Positions 56,035 through 64,000 of a stretch of DNA of 64,000 bases are shown piece after piece. How positions within the stretch are numbered: the stretch's first letter is position 1; each line of letters starts with the position of its first letter. Under the pieces are notes generated by a model. That model searched no databases. It had not been told where the DNA came from and saw only the letters and a program-made list of their open reading frames with translations. Source of the stretch: Luteolibacter sp. SL250 (GTDB lineage Bacteria; Verrucomicrobiota; Verrucomicrobiia; Verrucomicrobiales; Akkermansiaceae); assembly GCF_026625605.1 (NCBI RefSeq), contig NZ_CP113054.1, positions 2,480,001 through 2,544,000 on the forward strand, read 5' to 3'. The position numbers were made by a program, and so were the translations under genes.

Positions 56035-56625
56035 ATGAAGAACGGGCCACTCCCACCGTTCACCCGGCCCGCGCGGATCAACGTGGTGGGCGTGAGTGGC
56101 AGCGGGAAATCCACCTTGGCGAAGAGGCTGTCCACGGTCACCGGCATCCGCCACATCGAGATGGATGCCCTGTTCTGGAAGCCCGGCTGGACGGGCACCG
56201 CGGAGAACGAGTTCCTTGCCAAAGTGGAGCACGCACTGGCAGGGGAGGAATGGATTCTCGACGGCAACTACTCCCGCACCCAGCCGGTCAAATGGCGGCG
56301 TGCGACCATGGTGGTGTGGGTGGACTTTTCATTTCCCCGCACGCTGTGGCAGGCGGCGCGGCGTGCCTTCGGTCGGTCATTCACCAAGGCGGAACTCTGG
56401 CCCGGAACCGGCAACCGCGAATCGTTCCGGAAATCGTTTTTCAGCAAGGACTCGATCATCTGGTGGACGATCACCTCCTATGGCAGGCAGCGTGGGCGCT
56501 ACCTCCGGCTCATGGAGGATCCGGAGCATGCGCATCTCACCATCATCAGGTTCAGATCACCACGCGAGGTAAGCCGCTTTCTCATGCGTTTTGAGGAGCA
56601 AGAGGGCCGCCGGATCTTTGGCTGA
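56035..56625 (+). CDS. P-loop NTPase, adenylate-kinase/topology-modulation-protein-like
   Basis: 196 residues from 56035. Walker A VVGVSGSGKSTLAKRL near residues 17-32, IRHIEMDALFWKPGW substrate region, EEWILDGNYSRTQPVKWRRA, VVWVDFSFPRTLWQAARRAF. This is the pattern of the small FlaR/topology-modulation group of kinases whose substrate is unknown. Starts 11 nt after fmt; the stop codon abuts repeat A3. Confidence 0.85.
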   Translation: MKNGPLPPFTRPARINVVGVSGSGKSTLAKRLSTVTGIRHIEMDALFWKPGWTGTAENEFLAKVEHALAGEEWILDGNYSRTQPVKWRRATMVVWVDFSFPRTLWQAARRAFGRSFTKAELWPGTGNRESFRKSFFSKDSIIWWTITSYGRQRGRYLRLMEDPEHAHLTIIRFRSPREVSRFLMRFEEQEGRRIFG

Positions 56626-56698
56626 ACGGAGCGCGGACTTCAGTCCGCTCCAGAGAATCAAGCCAGCAAAGCCAAGCGGACTGAAGTCCGCACTCCGT
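56626..56698. repeat. family A palindromic repeat, copy A3 (inverted orientation)
   Basis: Arms at 56626-56648 and 56676-56698 with core GCGGACTTCAGTCCGC and its complement. The interior is the reverse complement of the A2 interior (GAGAATCAAGCC...AAGCCAA), so the element is inserted the other way round. Begins directly after a stop codon and ends 4 nt before the next convergent stop. Confidence 0.88.
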
Positions 56699-56702
56699 AA
56701 GA

Positions 56703-57542
56703 TCACCGTCCGATTTCCTCCAACGCCCGCACGATTTCCTCCGGATTCGTATCCTGTAGCGTGTTGTGCCTGCCGTTGGGGATCTCGATGAACTTCACCA
56801 CATCCTTTCTCTCCGCAGCGAGCTGGCGGCTCATTTCAACGGGGATCGCCTCGTCCGTGGTGCCGTGGAAGATGACCACCTCGCCAGGGCCGCGTTCCGC
56901 CAGTTCCTTGAGCCGGGCCGTGTTGTCAAAGCGGTGCCAGATCAGAAACCCGATGGGCAGGCCGGTCATGGCCTTGCTCATGTCCATGGTGCTGGTGAAG
57001 GGCGTGAGCAACACACCCCGCTGGATGCCAAACTCGGATGCTCCGACGAGTGCGGCCGCCGCACCCAGGCTGTGGCCGAAGAACCTCAACCGCGCTGGAT
57101 CGGGCACCGTCGGCCATCCCAGCTCCTTCGCGGCGAGGGGGACGGCGGTCTTGATGGAGTCCCGGATGCGGCCGGGGGAGGGAGCGCCTTTGCAATCACC
57201 GTATCCCGGGTAGTCGATCAATAACCACGCATCCTCCTGTGGTGCGTGTTCCTGCAGCCACTGGGACCAGTCCAGCGCGATGGTGCCGTTCCCACCGCAG
57301 AAGATCCACAGATTGCGCGGGGAGGTGAGGTTTCCCTGGAGGAAGGCACGCTGGCTGCCCTGCGAGGTTTCGAAGTCGATCTGCCTGCCGCCGGTCGATT
57401 TCCGCCAATCTCCGACCACGCCCGCCCCATACGGACGCGGGAAGTAAATGAAGCGGGACTGGGTGCAACTGATGAGCGCCAGCGCGATGGCCATGGCGGT
57501 TGCTCCCACCAGGGCCCAGCGGAAGAGTGTGCCGCGGTTCAT
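56703..57542 (-). CDS. alpha/beta hydrolase lipoprotein
   Basis: 279 residues, start at 57542. N-terminal signal with lipobox LISC (FRWALVGATAMAIALALISC). Alpha/beta-hydrolase fold: LWIFCGGNGTIALDWSQWL, LIDYPGYGDCKG, nucleophile Ser in RFFGHSLGAAAALVGA, catalytic Asp near HGTTDEAIPVEMS and His in PNGRHNTLQDT. Substrate unknown. Twenty nt downstream of a frameshifted PEP-CTERM gene on the same strand. Confidence 0.88.
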   Translation of the reverse strand: MNRGTLFRWALVGATAMAIALALISCTQSRFIYFPRPYGAGVVGDWRKSTGGRQIDFETSQGSQRAFLQGNLTSPRNLWIFCGGNGTIALDWSQWLQEHAPQEDAWLLIDYPGYGDCKGAPSPGRIRDSIKTAVPLAAKELGWPTVPDPARLRFFGHSLGAAAALVGASEFGIQRGVLLTPFTSTMDMSKAMTGLPIGFLIWHRFDNTARLKELAERGPGEVVIFHGTTDEAIPVEMSRQLAAERKDVVKFIEIPNGRHNTLQDTNPEEIVRALEEIGR

Positions 57543-57562
57543 AAGGGGAGGGCCTGATTTCC

Positions 57563-59243
57563 TCACCTCCGCCGGCGGAAGACCATGGCCAGCGCTGCCA
57601 GGGAAGCCAGCGCGGATACCGTCGGCTCCGGAACGACGGAGATCAATGCGACGCCGCTGCCCTGTGTGCCGCTGTAGTTGTAGTCGATCTGGAACGTATT
57701 CGAACCCACGGTGAAGGTGGTCGATTTGTCCTCGATCAGCGTTCCATCGACGGTGAAGAAGGAACCGGTCAGCGAGCCGCCGTTCCTGATGAACAGGAGG
57801 GCCTCACCGAGGGGGATGGTGGAGTTGCCAAGGTCAGCGACGGCGAGGACAGCGCCACTGCCCACGTTGAGGGAGGTCACTTCCACCAGGTCATTCGTCA
57901 TGCTGGCTGAGTTGATTTCCACTGCCAGTCTGGCGAGGCTCTGGAGGGAGAGGGCACCCATGGAGAGGACGCCGATTTCCTGTCCGGTGGTGGTGGTCCC
58001 GGGTGCCAGCGTGCCGGTGCCGGTCACACCCACCGCAGCTCCTGTCTGGATGGAGCCGCCGTTTCCGCGCAGGTTGCCATTGACCGTCACCCCGGAGGTC
58101 GCGTCCAGCGAGGTGTTGAGGATCATGTTGCCGTTGGCGGAGATGCTGGTGGTGTTGGTGTAGGCCTTGGCAACGCCGGTCATCAGGAGGGTGCCGTTGA
58201 CACCGCGCACGACGGCGATGTCGCCGTTGATCTCACCGTGCAGTTCGATGGTTCCGTTGCCCGTGAAGGTGGCGGTCCGTCCTCCTGTGCCGGAACGGCT
58301 GATGGCCGCCGTCTCACTGAGGGTGAGGGTGCCCGCGTCCGAGGTGATGTAGGTGCCGCCAGCCAGCGTGAGGGCGCCGTTCCAGGTGTTGACCCCGTTG
58401 ACGTTCCGCAGCGCGCCGCTCGATCCCGCTCCTGTGCCGCTGATGGTGAGGGGTTCCGCAGCGATGGAACCGATGGTGTCCCGGAAAAAAAAGTGACGCT
58501 CCGGATTCCACGGTGGTTCCAGTGGAGGTGCTGCCGAGCGCATTGACGTGGCCGATGGTCATGCCACCGTTCTTGATGGTCGTGGTCCCGGTGTAGGAGT
58601 TGTTCCCTGAAAGGGTCCAGCGCAGGCTGCCGCCGCCGCTCATCTCTATGTTGAGCGTGCCGGAGCCGTCGCTGATCGCGCCGCTGATGTTGCTGAGGGG
58701 AGAGGAGGTGTTGGTGGTTCCCGCGAGCGTCAGGGTGTGGGTTCCGGAGATTCCCAGGCTCACCGCGTTCCTCACAAAAATCCCCCAACTATTGCTCGGG
58801 GAGGAAGCGGTGCTGTTGAATGCCCATGACTGCGCGGCCATCAGCGAGATGGCCACGTTCTGGTTGGTGGTGTTGCTGCCGATGTTGACGGTCTTGGTGG
58901 CGGCGGTGGTGGTGATGCCGCCGGCACCGAGTTCCAGCGTCCGGTTCGTGCCGCCGCCCTGGAGAGTGAAGGTTTCGCCACTGTTGAACTGCAGGCCGGC
59001 CATCTGGCGGTCGCCGTTCAGGTTCACGTTGCGTGCGCCGGTCAACCCCGTGATGCCGAAGACAGCGGTATCTCCTGCAACGGGAAAGCCCGCCGGATCC
59101 GTGCCTCCGGCCAGCGTCGTCGCCCAGTTCGTGTTCAGATCCCAGACTCCATTGGACGCACCATCCCAGTAGTAGGTCTCCGCGTGGGTGGATACGGGGA
59201 GGAGGAGGGAGAAAACGATGGTGGGGAGGAATCTGGGCTTCAT
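57563..59243 (-). pseudogene. beta-strand-repeat PEP-CTERM protein disrupted by a homopolymer frameshift
   Basis: Two frames join to one protein of about 559 residues. The 5' part (from 59243) has a signal peptide (KPRFLPTIVFSLLLPVSTHA) and passenger repeats such as YYWDGASNGVWDLNTNWATT. The 3' part (to 57563) continues GTITISG-type repeats and ends VVPEPTVSALASLAALAMVF-RRRR. The break is at an 8-base A/T run at 58485-58492: ASLFF then switches frame; with 7 bases it would read on as ASLFFRDTIGS. As written, translation stops at 58314. It may be a sequencing error, a phase-variable tract or a recent inactivation. Same architecture as 30361-31914. Confidence 0.85.
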
Positions 59244-59275
59244 GGGAGGAAGTCGCGGGGAGGAGGGAGACTCAT

Positions 59276-59306
59276 CGAACCTGGAAAATGCCAGGTCCCA
59301 GGTTCG
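59276..59306. repeat. 9-bp inverted repeat in the upstream region of the 57563-59243 gene
   Basis: CGAACCTGG ... CCAGGTTCG with 13-nt loop containing a second CCAGG, 33 nt before the start codon. May form a leader hairpin. The rest of 59307-59463 holds no gene. Confidence 0.4.
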
Positions 59307-59463
59307 GAGGTTTGGTGAGAGGAACATTTCCGTGCCTTCCGCGTCAAGACCGCACTTCCGGGAGAACCCGGTATTCCGCTGGTCTCCATTCGTTCCTTGA
59401 AACAGACGGGAGTGGACCGTAGTAGAGGGAAACGCGAAAGCCTCATCATCTTCCAGATCCACC

Positions 59464-60129
59464 ATGAAACCCACGCTTCTCACTCTCCTGCTTCTTTCTC
59501 CGTTTGCTTCCGCCGAGCCGCTTTTCAATGGCAAGGATCTGAGCGGATGGACCCCTGATGTTCCATCTGCCGATGGCAAGCCGGAAACGCCTCCGAGTTT
59601 CATCGTCCGTGACGGTCTGCTCGTCAGCAAGGGTGATCCCAAAGGCCACCTGGTCAGCGACAAGTCCTACTCGAATTACAAGCTGGAGGTGGAGTACCGC
59701 TTCCCCGGAAAGGGCGGAAACTGCGGTGTGCTCATCCACGCCTCCGAACCACGGAATCTCTACAAGATGTTCCCCAAGTCCATTGAAGTGCAGATGAACT
59801 CCGGCGACGCGGGGGATTTCTGGTGCATCGGCGAGAACATCGAAGTGCCTGACATGGAAAAGCGCCGCCCTCGCAAGGAAGGGCAGAACTTCGGCGGTGG
59901 TCCTGCCGATGCCCGCCGTATCCTCAACCTCAACGACGGCGCGGAGAAACCTCTCGGCGAGTGGAATACCATGACCATCGAGTGCAAGGGGGATGAGGTC
60001 ATCGTCCACGTCAACGGCGTCCTCGTGAACCATGGCTCGAAAAGCACCGCATCCTCCGGCAAGCTCGCGCTGCAGGCGGAAGGCACCGAGGTGGAATTCC
60101 GGAAGCTGGAACTGACGTCCCTCAAATGA
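59464..60129 (+). CDS. DUF1080 (3-keto-disaccharide hydrolase-like) secreted protein
   Basis: 221 residues. Signal peptide 1-17 (KPTLLTLLLLSPFASA-E). DUF1080 concanavalin-like fold: PLFNGKDLSGWTPD, FIVRDGLLVSKGDPKGHLVS, NYKLEVEYRFPGKGGNCGVL, NTMTIECKGDEVIVHVNGVL, GKLALQAEGTEVEFRKLEL. Family members hydrolyse 3-keto-glycosides in characterised cases; very common in Verrucomicrobia. Stop overlaps the next start (ATGA). Confidence 0.92.
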   Translation: MKPTLLTLLLLSPFASAEPLFNGKDLSGWTPDVPSADGKPETPPSFIVRDGLLVSKGDPKGHLVSDKSYSNYKLEVEYRFPGKGGNCGVLIHASEPRNLYKMFPKSIEVQMNSGDAGDFWCIGENIEVPDMEKRRPRKEGQNFGGGPADARRILNLNDGAEKPLGEWNTMTIECKGDEVIVHVNGVLVNHGSKSTASSGKLALQAEGTEVEFRKLELTSLK

Positions 60130-60701
60130 TCCGTGCCGCGTTGTTCTGCTGGCTGCTGGCCCTTGTCCCGCTCCACGCGCAGACCGGTTCGAAGATCGTC
60201 GGAGCGGCCCGCAAGCAGATCGGGGTCACCCTGAGCTATGATCCCGCCTACACGAAGCTGGCTTATCCGAACGGCGATGTGCCGCGTGAAAAGGGCGTCT
60301 GCACGGATGTGGTGATCCGGGCACTGCGGGACGGGCTTTCACAGGATCTCCAGCAGCTCGTCCACGAGGACATGAAGACGAACTTCGGCACCTACCCGAA
60401 GAACTGGGGGCTGAGCCGCACCGACCGCAACATCGACCACCGGCGTGTGCCCAACCTCCGCCGCTTCTTTGAACGGAAGGGATATGGGATCAAACTGGAG
60501 TCACCGGTGGACTACGCCGCGTTCCTGCCAGGGGATCTGGTCACGTGCACCGTGCCACCGCACCTGCCGCACATCATGATCGTGAGCGACAAAAAGACCG
60601 CGGAAGGCAGGCCGCTGGTGATCCACAACATCGGAGGTGGAGCGAGGGAAGAAGACGTGCTGGCGACCTATCCGCTCACCGGCCACTACCGGTGGAAGTA
60701 A
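60126..60701 (+). CDS. DUF1287 family secreted protein
   Basis: 191 residues; start overlaps the DUF1080 stop by ATGA, implying coupling. Signal peptide (IRAALFCWLLALVPLHA-Q). DUF1287 landmarks: GVTLSYDPAYTKLAYPNGDV, GVCTDVVIRALRDGLSQDLQ, YPKNWGLSRTDRNIDHRRVP, FLPGDLVTCTVPPHLPHIMI, PLVIHNIGGGAREEDVL. NlpC/P60-like Cys and His (GVCTD, HIMIVSD, VIHNIG) suggest a papain-like hydrolase fold. The final AAG TAA lies in a repeat-like AAGTAAGGAG at the edge of B2. Confidence 0.9.
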   Translation: MIRAALFCWLLALVPLHAQTGSKIVGAARKQIGVTLSYDPAYTKLAYPNGDVPREKGVCTDVVIRALRDGLSQDLQQLVHEDMKTNFGTYPKNWGLSRTDRNIDHRRVPNLRRFFERKGYGIKLESPVDYAAFLPGDLVTCTVPPHLPHIMIVSDKKTAEGRPLVIHNIGGGAREEDVLATYPLTGHYRWK

Positions 60702-60705
60702 GGAG

Positions 60706-60907
60706 AAGTAAGGAGGGAGGACACTCCTGTCCTCCGGCGGCATTGGCAAATAACCAATGATTCACCGCAAAACTCAAAGATCGCGAAAGGGGAAGATGGA
60801 TTCCCCAAGTTCGTAGAGATCTGTTGTTCGTTTCATTCTCTTCTGAAAACTTCTCCTTCTTCGTTGGCCAATGCCGCCGGGGCACAAGAGTGTATCCCCT
60901 CCTTGCT
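60706..60907. repeat. family B repeat pair B2 (two inverted REP-like units) between convergent genes
   Basis: Left unit 60706-60746 (AAGTAAGGAGGGAGGACACT, then CCTGTCCTCCGGCGGCATTG) preceded by a partial copy AAGTAAGGAG at 60697. Right unit 60866-60906 is the inverse consensus (plus strand GCCAATGCCGCCGGGGCACA). The space between (about 120 bp) has TCACCGCAAAACTCAAAGAT, a sequence type common in verrucomicrobial spacers. Fills the gap between DUF1287 and bioB, both ending here. Confidence 0.8.
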
Positions 60908-61917
60908 CAACAGCATCCCGCGCCCGCGCAGGCAGGGCTGGCAGGCATGTCGCAGTCGGCTGTTGGTGCTTCCAAAGATGGATTCGGTGCGAGCGTCGAG
61001 AGGCCCAGCTTGGTGAGCAGCGCACGGTCCTTTTCCACGGATGGATTCTTTGCGGTGAGCAGCTTGTCACCGTAGAAGATGGAGTTCGCTCCGGCGAAGA
61101 AGCACATCGCCTGCGTTTCATCCGACAGGCGGGTGCGGCCGGCGGAAAGGCGGACTTTCGCCTTCGGGATGGCGATGCGGGTGACGGCGATCATCCGGAC
61201 GAGGTCGAACGGATCGACCTGCGGGTTTTCCGCCAGCGGCGTGCCGGGCATCGGCATCAGGGAGTTGATCGGCACGCTCTCCGGCTGCGGGTTGAAGCTG
61301 GAAATGACCTCCAGCATGCGCAGGCGGTCGGTGATCGTTTCGCCGAGACCGAGGATGCCGCCACAGCAGACGGACATGCCGGCGTCCTGTACGTTGCGGA
61401 TGGTCCGCAGGCGGTCGTCGTAGGTATGGCTGGAGACGATGTTCGGGTAGTGCTCCGGGGAGGTGTCCAGGTTGTGGTTGTAGGCGGTGACACCCGCTTC
61501 GCGCAGGCGGACCGCTTCTTCCGGTCCGAGTTCGCCGAGGGTGACACAGACTTCCATGCCGAGGGTGGAGACGTCCTTGATGATGTCCAGCACCTGCTCG
61601 AAGCGCTGGGTGCCGCCACGGACACCACGCCATGCCGCGCCCATGCAGAAGCGGGTGGAGCCGGTCTCACGGGCGGCGCGGGCGCGCTCCATGATCTGCT
61701 CCTTTTCCATAAGCCGCTCGATCTGGACGCCGGAGTTGTAGCGGGCGGACTGGGCGCAGTAGGAACAGTCTTCGGAGCATCCACCGGTCTTGATCGAAAG
61801 AAGGGTGCAGAGCTGGACCTCCGCATCCGGCCAGTTGGCCTCATGCACTTTCCGGGAACGCTGGATGAGTTCGAAGAAGGGAAGGTCGTAGAGTGCCTGG
61901 AGTTCGGAGAGAATCAT
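60907..61917 (-). CDS. bioB: biotin synthase
   Basis: 336 residues, start at 61917. Radical SAM enzyme inserting sulfur into dethiobiotin. CxxxCxxC at Cys47, Cys51, Cys54 (GGCSEDCSYCAQS); FCMGAAWR, YNHNLDTSPEHYPNIV, MSVCCGGILGLGE and PINSLMPMPGTPL are typical; the Cys residues that hold the [2Fe-2S] cluster are in MEVCVT and MSVCCGG, with Arg in the KVRLSAGR strand. The C-terminus carries an extra Cys-rich tail (CDMPASPACAGAGCC). Other bio genes are not in the window. Confidence 0.96.
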   Translation of the reverse strand: MILSELQALYDLPFFELIQRSRKVHEANWPDAEVQLCTLLSIKTGGCSEDCSYCAQSARYNSGVQIERLMEKEQIMERARAARETGSTRFCMGAAWRGVRGGTQRFEQVLDIIKDVSTLGMEVCVTLGELGPEEAVRLREAGVTAYNHNLDTSPEHYPNIVSSHTYDDRLRTIRNVQDAGMSVCCGGILGLGETITDRLRMLEVISSFNPQPESVPINSLMPMPGTPLAENPQVDPFDLVRMIAVTRIAIPKAKVRLSAGRTRLSDETQAMCFFAGANSIFYGDKLLTAKNPSVEKDRALLTKLGLSTLAPNPSLEAPTADCDMPASPACAGAGCC

Positions 61918-61972
61918 GTGGGAGAGTGGAAGAAAGGGGAGGGTCGGGGGATTTTCCGGTCGTGATGTCGGG

Positions 61973-62656
61973 TCAACGTGCCCAGCCGCCATCGACGAGC
62001 GGCATCTTGCCTTGGCCAACCGAAGTATAGAGCGTCTTGCCCTTGGCTCCCTCCAGCGGGATGCCGACGGCGTTCCTCCACACTTTGGTCATGCTTTCGC
62101 CGGTGTGGCAGCCCCAGCTTTTGCAGTAGGCGTTCTTGGAGAAGACCGATGATTTGATCTTCGGCAGATCCCGCTCATGCAGCCAGGAGGTGGACGCGGC
62201 CATGATCTCACTGCCGTAGTCCAGCATGAACGCATGGCGGTTCGAATGGCCGAAGTAGTCGAAGGTCTGGATGGAGCCACGCGGGCGGGAGTTGATGGCC
62301 CGGATGAGGTCCCCGGTGGAGTTCACCCAGATGAGGGTGACACGCCGCTTCGCCGCCTGTTCGTTGATCCAGGTGGTGTAGGGTTTTCCGTCCTCCCTGC
62401 CGCGGGCCTGGTAGCTCTTCTGGTGGACCATCCACACGATGGGTGCATCCGGTCCGTATGCCTGCCGGATCTCCGCCATGCGGAGGGTGGCGGCGCGGAT
62501 GAAGTTCGCCCACCAGCGGTCATGCTGGTCATCCGGCACCCGCAGGTGCTCCCATTTTTTCAGGGATGGACCGCCGGAAACGATGACGTGCTCCGCGCTG
62601 GCGATGCCGGAAAAGAGCAGGAACAACAGGGCGGCGAGCCGTGCGAAGAGTCTCAT
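61973..62656 (-). CDS. secreted protein of unknown function
   Basis: 227 residues; start at 62656 gives signal peptide (RLFARLAALLFLLFSGIASA-E). Conserved-looking core: HVIVSGGPSLKKWEHLRVPD, ARWWANFIRAATLRMAEIRQ-type helix, IVWMVHQKSYQARGREDGKP, TFDYFGHSNRHAFMLDYGSE, CKSWGCHTGESMTKVW. The GHSN and WGCHTGES segments look like an active site (Cys/His pair) similar in style to CHAT/caspase-like hydrolases, but this is only a visual impression. 55 nt upstream of bioB. Confidence 0.65.
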   Translation of the reverse strand: MRLFARLAALLFLLFSGIASAEHVIVSGGPSLKKWEHLRVPDDQHDRWWANFIRAATLRMAEIRQAYGPDAPIVWMVHQKSYQARGREDGKPYTTWINEQAAKRRVTLIWVNSTGDLIRAINSRPRGSIQTFDYFGHSNRHAFMLDYGSEIMAASTSWLHERDLPKIKSSVFSKNAYCKSWGCHTGESMTKVWRNAVGIPLEGAKGKTLYTSVGQGKMPLVDGGWAR

Positions 62657-62695
62657 GGCCGGGAAAGTAGAAGGTCCGGATGCCTGAGACAAATG

Positions 62696-62721
62696 AAAAA
62701 CCCGGTTCGTGAGAACCGGGT
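62696..62721 (-). terminator. Rho-independent terminator of tpiA
   Basis: ACCCGGTTC-GTGA-GAACCGGGT hairpin (62700-62721), continuing TTTTTCATTT on the minus strand. Ends the pgk-tpiA unit. Confidence 0.85.
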
Positions 62722-62756
62722 CCGTTGAATTTCATACGCTCCGGCAGCGCGGGCGG

Positions 62757-63548
62757 TCAGGCGGACTGGGTCCCGTTCCGGATGATCTCGAAGAAGCTCT
62801 GCGGCTCCAGGGAGGCACCACCGATGAGGGCGCCGTCGATATCCGGGCAGGCCATCAGTTCCGCGGCGTTGTTCGGCTTCACGCTGCCGCCATACTGGAT
62901 GCGGATCTTGCCGGCGGCGTCCGCGCCATACAGCCCGGAAATCACGGAGCGGACGAAGGCGTGGGCTTCCTGAGCTTGGGCGGAAGTGGCGGTCACACCG
63001 GTACCGATCGCCCAGACGGGCTCATAGGCGACGACGATTTCCGCCAGATCCTTTTCGGAGACATCCTTCAGACCACCGGTGATCTGGGTACGGAGGACTT
63101 CTTCCAGCTTCCCGCCTTCGCGCTCGGCGAGGGTTTCACCAATGCAGAAGATCGGCTTCAGGTTCGCTTCGCGGGCCTTCTTGATCTTCGCATTGATGAC
63201 GGCGTCCGTTTCACCGAAGATGGAGCGGCGCTCGCTGTGTCCGAGGATCACGTAGTGGACGAAGAACTCGCGCAGCATGAGCACGCTCACCTCACCGGTG
63301 TAGGCGCCGGAGTCATACTCGGAGCAATTCTGCGCGGCAATCTGGATGGCGTGGGCGTTCTGGACGGCGGTGGCCGTGTGGAGCTGGTCCGCCAGCTTCG
63401 CCAGCGACACGAACGGAGGCGCGATCACGATTTCGCTGTTGAAATTCGAGCCCTGGAGCTTGGAGAGCAGGCTCTTCACGAAGTCCTCCGTTTCCGAAGG
63501 TCCTTTGTTCATTTTCCAGTTGGCGGCGAAGATCGGCTTGCGGTTCAT
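62757..63548 (-). CDS. tpiA: triosephosphate isomerase
   Basis: 263 residues, start at 63548 (MNRKPIFAANWKMNKG). TIM-barrel glycolytic enzyme. Substrate Lys12 in NWKMN, catalytic His in ILGHSERRSIFGE, catalytic Glu in VVAYEPVWAIGTG, loop GGSVKPNNAAELM. Follows pgk by 47 nt on the same strand; terminator downstream. Confidence 0.97.
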   Translation of the reverse strand: MNRKPIFAANWKMNKGPSETEDFVKSLLSKLQGSNFNSEIVIAPPFVSLAKLADQLHTATAVQNAHAIQIAAQNCSEYDSGAYTGEVSVLMLREFFVHYVILGHSERRSIFGETDAVINAKIKKAREANLKPIFCIGETLAEREGGKLEEVLRTQITGGLKDVSEKDLAEIVVAYEPVWAIGTGVTATSAQAQEAHAFVRSVISGLYGADAAGKIRIQYGGSVKPNNAAELMACPDIDGALIGGASLEPQSFFEIIRNGTQSA

Positions 63549-63595
63549 ATCGTTGGGATCGGGTATTTTGACGTAAAGGCTGGCAGGTAATTCAA

Positions 63596-64000
63596 TCAAG
63601 CGTCGGAAAGTGCGGCGACGCCAGGGAGCACCTTGCCTTCGAGCAGTTCGAGGGAGGCACCACCGCCGGTCGAGATGAAGGTCATCTTGTCATCCAGGCC
63701 GAACTTGTTGACCGCGGTGACGGAGTCTCCGCCACCGACGATGGTGGTGCCGGTGTTGGCGGCCATCGCTTCGGCCACGGCCTTGGTGCCTTTGGCGAAG
63801 CTGTCGAGTTCGAACACGCCCATCGGGCCGTTCCAGATGATGGTCTTGGCCTTGGCGACTTCCGCGACGAATTCGTCGACGGCCACGTCACCGATGTCGA
63901 TGCCTTCCCAGCCGTCCGGCGTTTCGCCACCCTGTTCATAGGGCTGGGTGCTCTTGGTTTCGGCACCTTCCTTGAACTCCTGGGTGATGCGGGTATCAGC
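63596..64000 (-). CDS. pgk: phosphoglycerate kinase, C-terminal part (5' end outside window)
   Basis: About 134 C-terminal residues of roughly 400; the frame is open to the window end. Shows [20 protein letters not shown] with the nucleotide-site residues, and [35 protein letters not shown], the glycine-rich C-terminal signature of PGK. Transfers phosphate from 1,3-bisphosphoglycerate to ADP. Operon with tpiA. Confidence 0.96.
   Translation of the reverse strand, partial: ADTRITQEFKEGAETKSTQPYEQGGETPDGWEGIDIGDVAVDEFVAEVAKAKTIIWNGPMGVFELDSFAKGTKAVAEAMAANTGTTIVGGGDSVTAVNKFGLDDKMTFISTGGGASLELLEGKVLPGVAALSDA

Noticed and set aside
58480..58500. programmed ribosomal frameshifting at the T-run of the PEP-CTERM gene
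   Set aside because: No upstream stimulatory Shine-Dalgarno or downstream pseudoknot is obvious; phase variation or sequencing error is simpler.

Overview
The window looks like chromosomal DNA of a verrucomicrobium, probably near Luteolibacter/Haloferula (Verrucomicrobiales). The evidence is: GC-rich coding DNA; four proteins with C-terminal PEP-CTERM anchors plus a small exosortase-associated protein; a planctomycete/verrucomicrobium-type DUF1549/DUF1553-DUF1501 pair; secreted FAD oxidoreductases, a sulfatase and a DUF1080 protein; and an SOS box that exactly matches the published Verrucomicrobia LexA motif TGTTC-N4-GAACA. Both ends cut a gene: a UvrD/PcrA helicase on the left and phosphoglycerate kinase on the right. 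No rRNA, tRNA, CRISPR array, phage or transposase gene was seen.

Layout. 1-9 kb: helicase 3' end, a large secreted protein, and an HrpA-type DEAH helicase. 9-12 kb: a DUF1501 protein translationally coupled to a YdcF-like protein, then two small unknown genes. 12-22 kb: one long minus-strand run with a sensor kinase and response regulator, the LexA-controlled mutasome imuA-imuB-dnaE2, a HAD-hydrolase remnant, a rhodanese and serine acetyltransferase. 22-29 kb: a plus-strand operon with a DUF1549/DUF1553 cytochrome-type protein, DUF1501 and an FAD oxidoreductase, followed by a PEP-CTERM protein. 30-34 kb: exosortase-associated protein, a beta-strand-repeat PEP-CTERM protein, serA. 34-44 kb: sulfatase, metallophosphoesterase, an unknown secreted protein, trpE-trpG with a clear terminator, and a second FAD oxidoreductase. 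44-50 kb: Mrp, small secreted or stress-type proteins, a PEP-CTERM protein, trpS, a DJ-1 family protein. 51-57 kb: LemA plus a membrane M48 protease, a membrane protein, adk, fmt, a P-loop kinase, a lipoprotein hydrolase. 57-64 kb: a frameshifted PEP-CTERM protein, DUF1080-DUF1287 pair, bioB, an unknown protein, tpiA and pgk.

The most notable non-coding content is a set of short palindromic repeats. Family A (3 copies, about 75-87 bp) and family B (2 inverted pairs) all sit exactly between convergent gene ends. Family B appears to supply the stop codon of two unrelated genes. Family C sits upstream of two minus-strand genes. These look like REP/MITE-type elements that double as gene-end structures. 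No clearly new multi-gene system was found. The best candidates for follow-up are the repeat families, the OB-fold-sensing histidine kinase next to the SOS mutasome, and the homopolymer frameshift in a PEP-CTERM gene.
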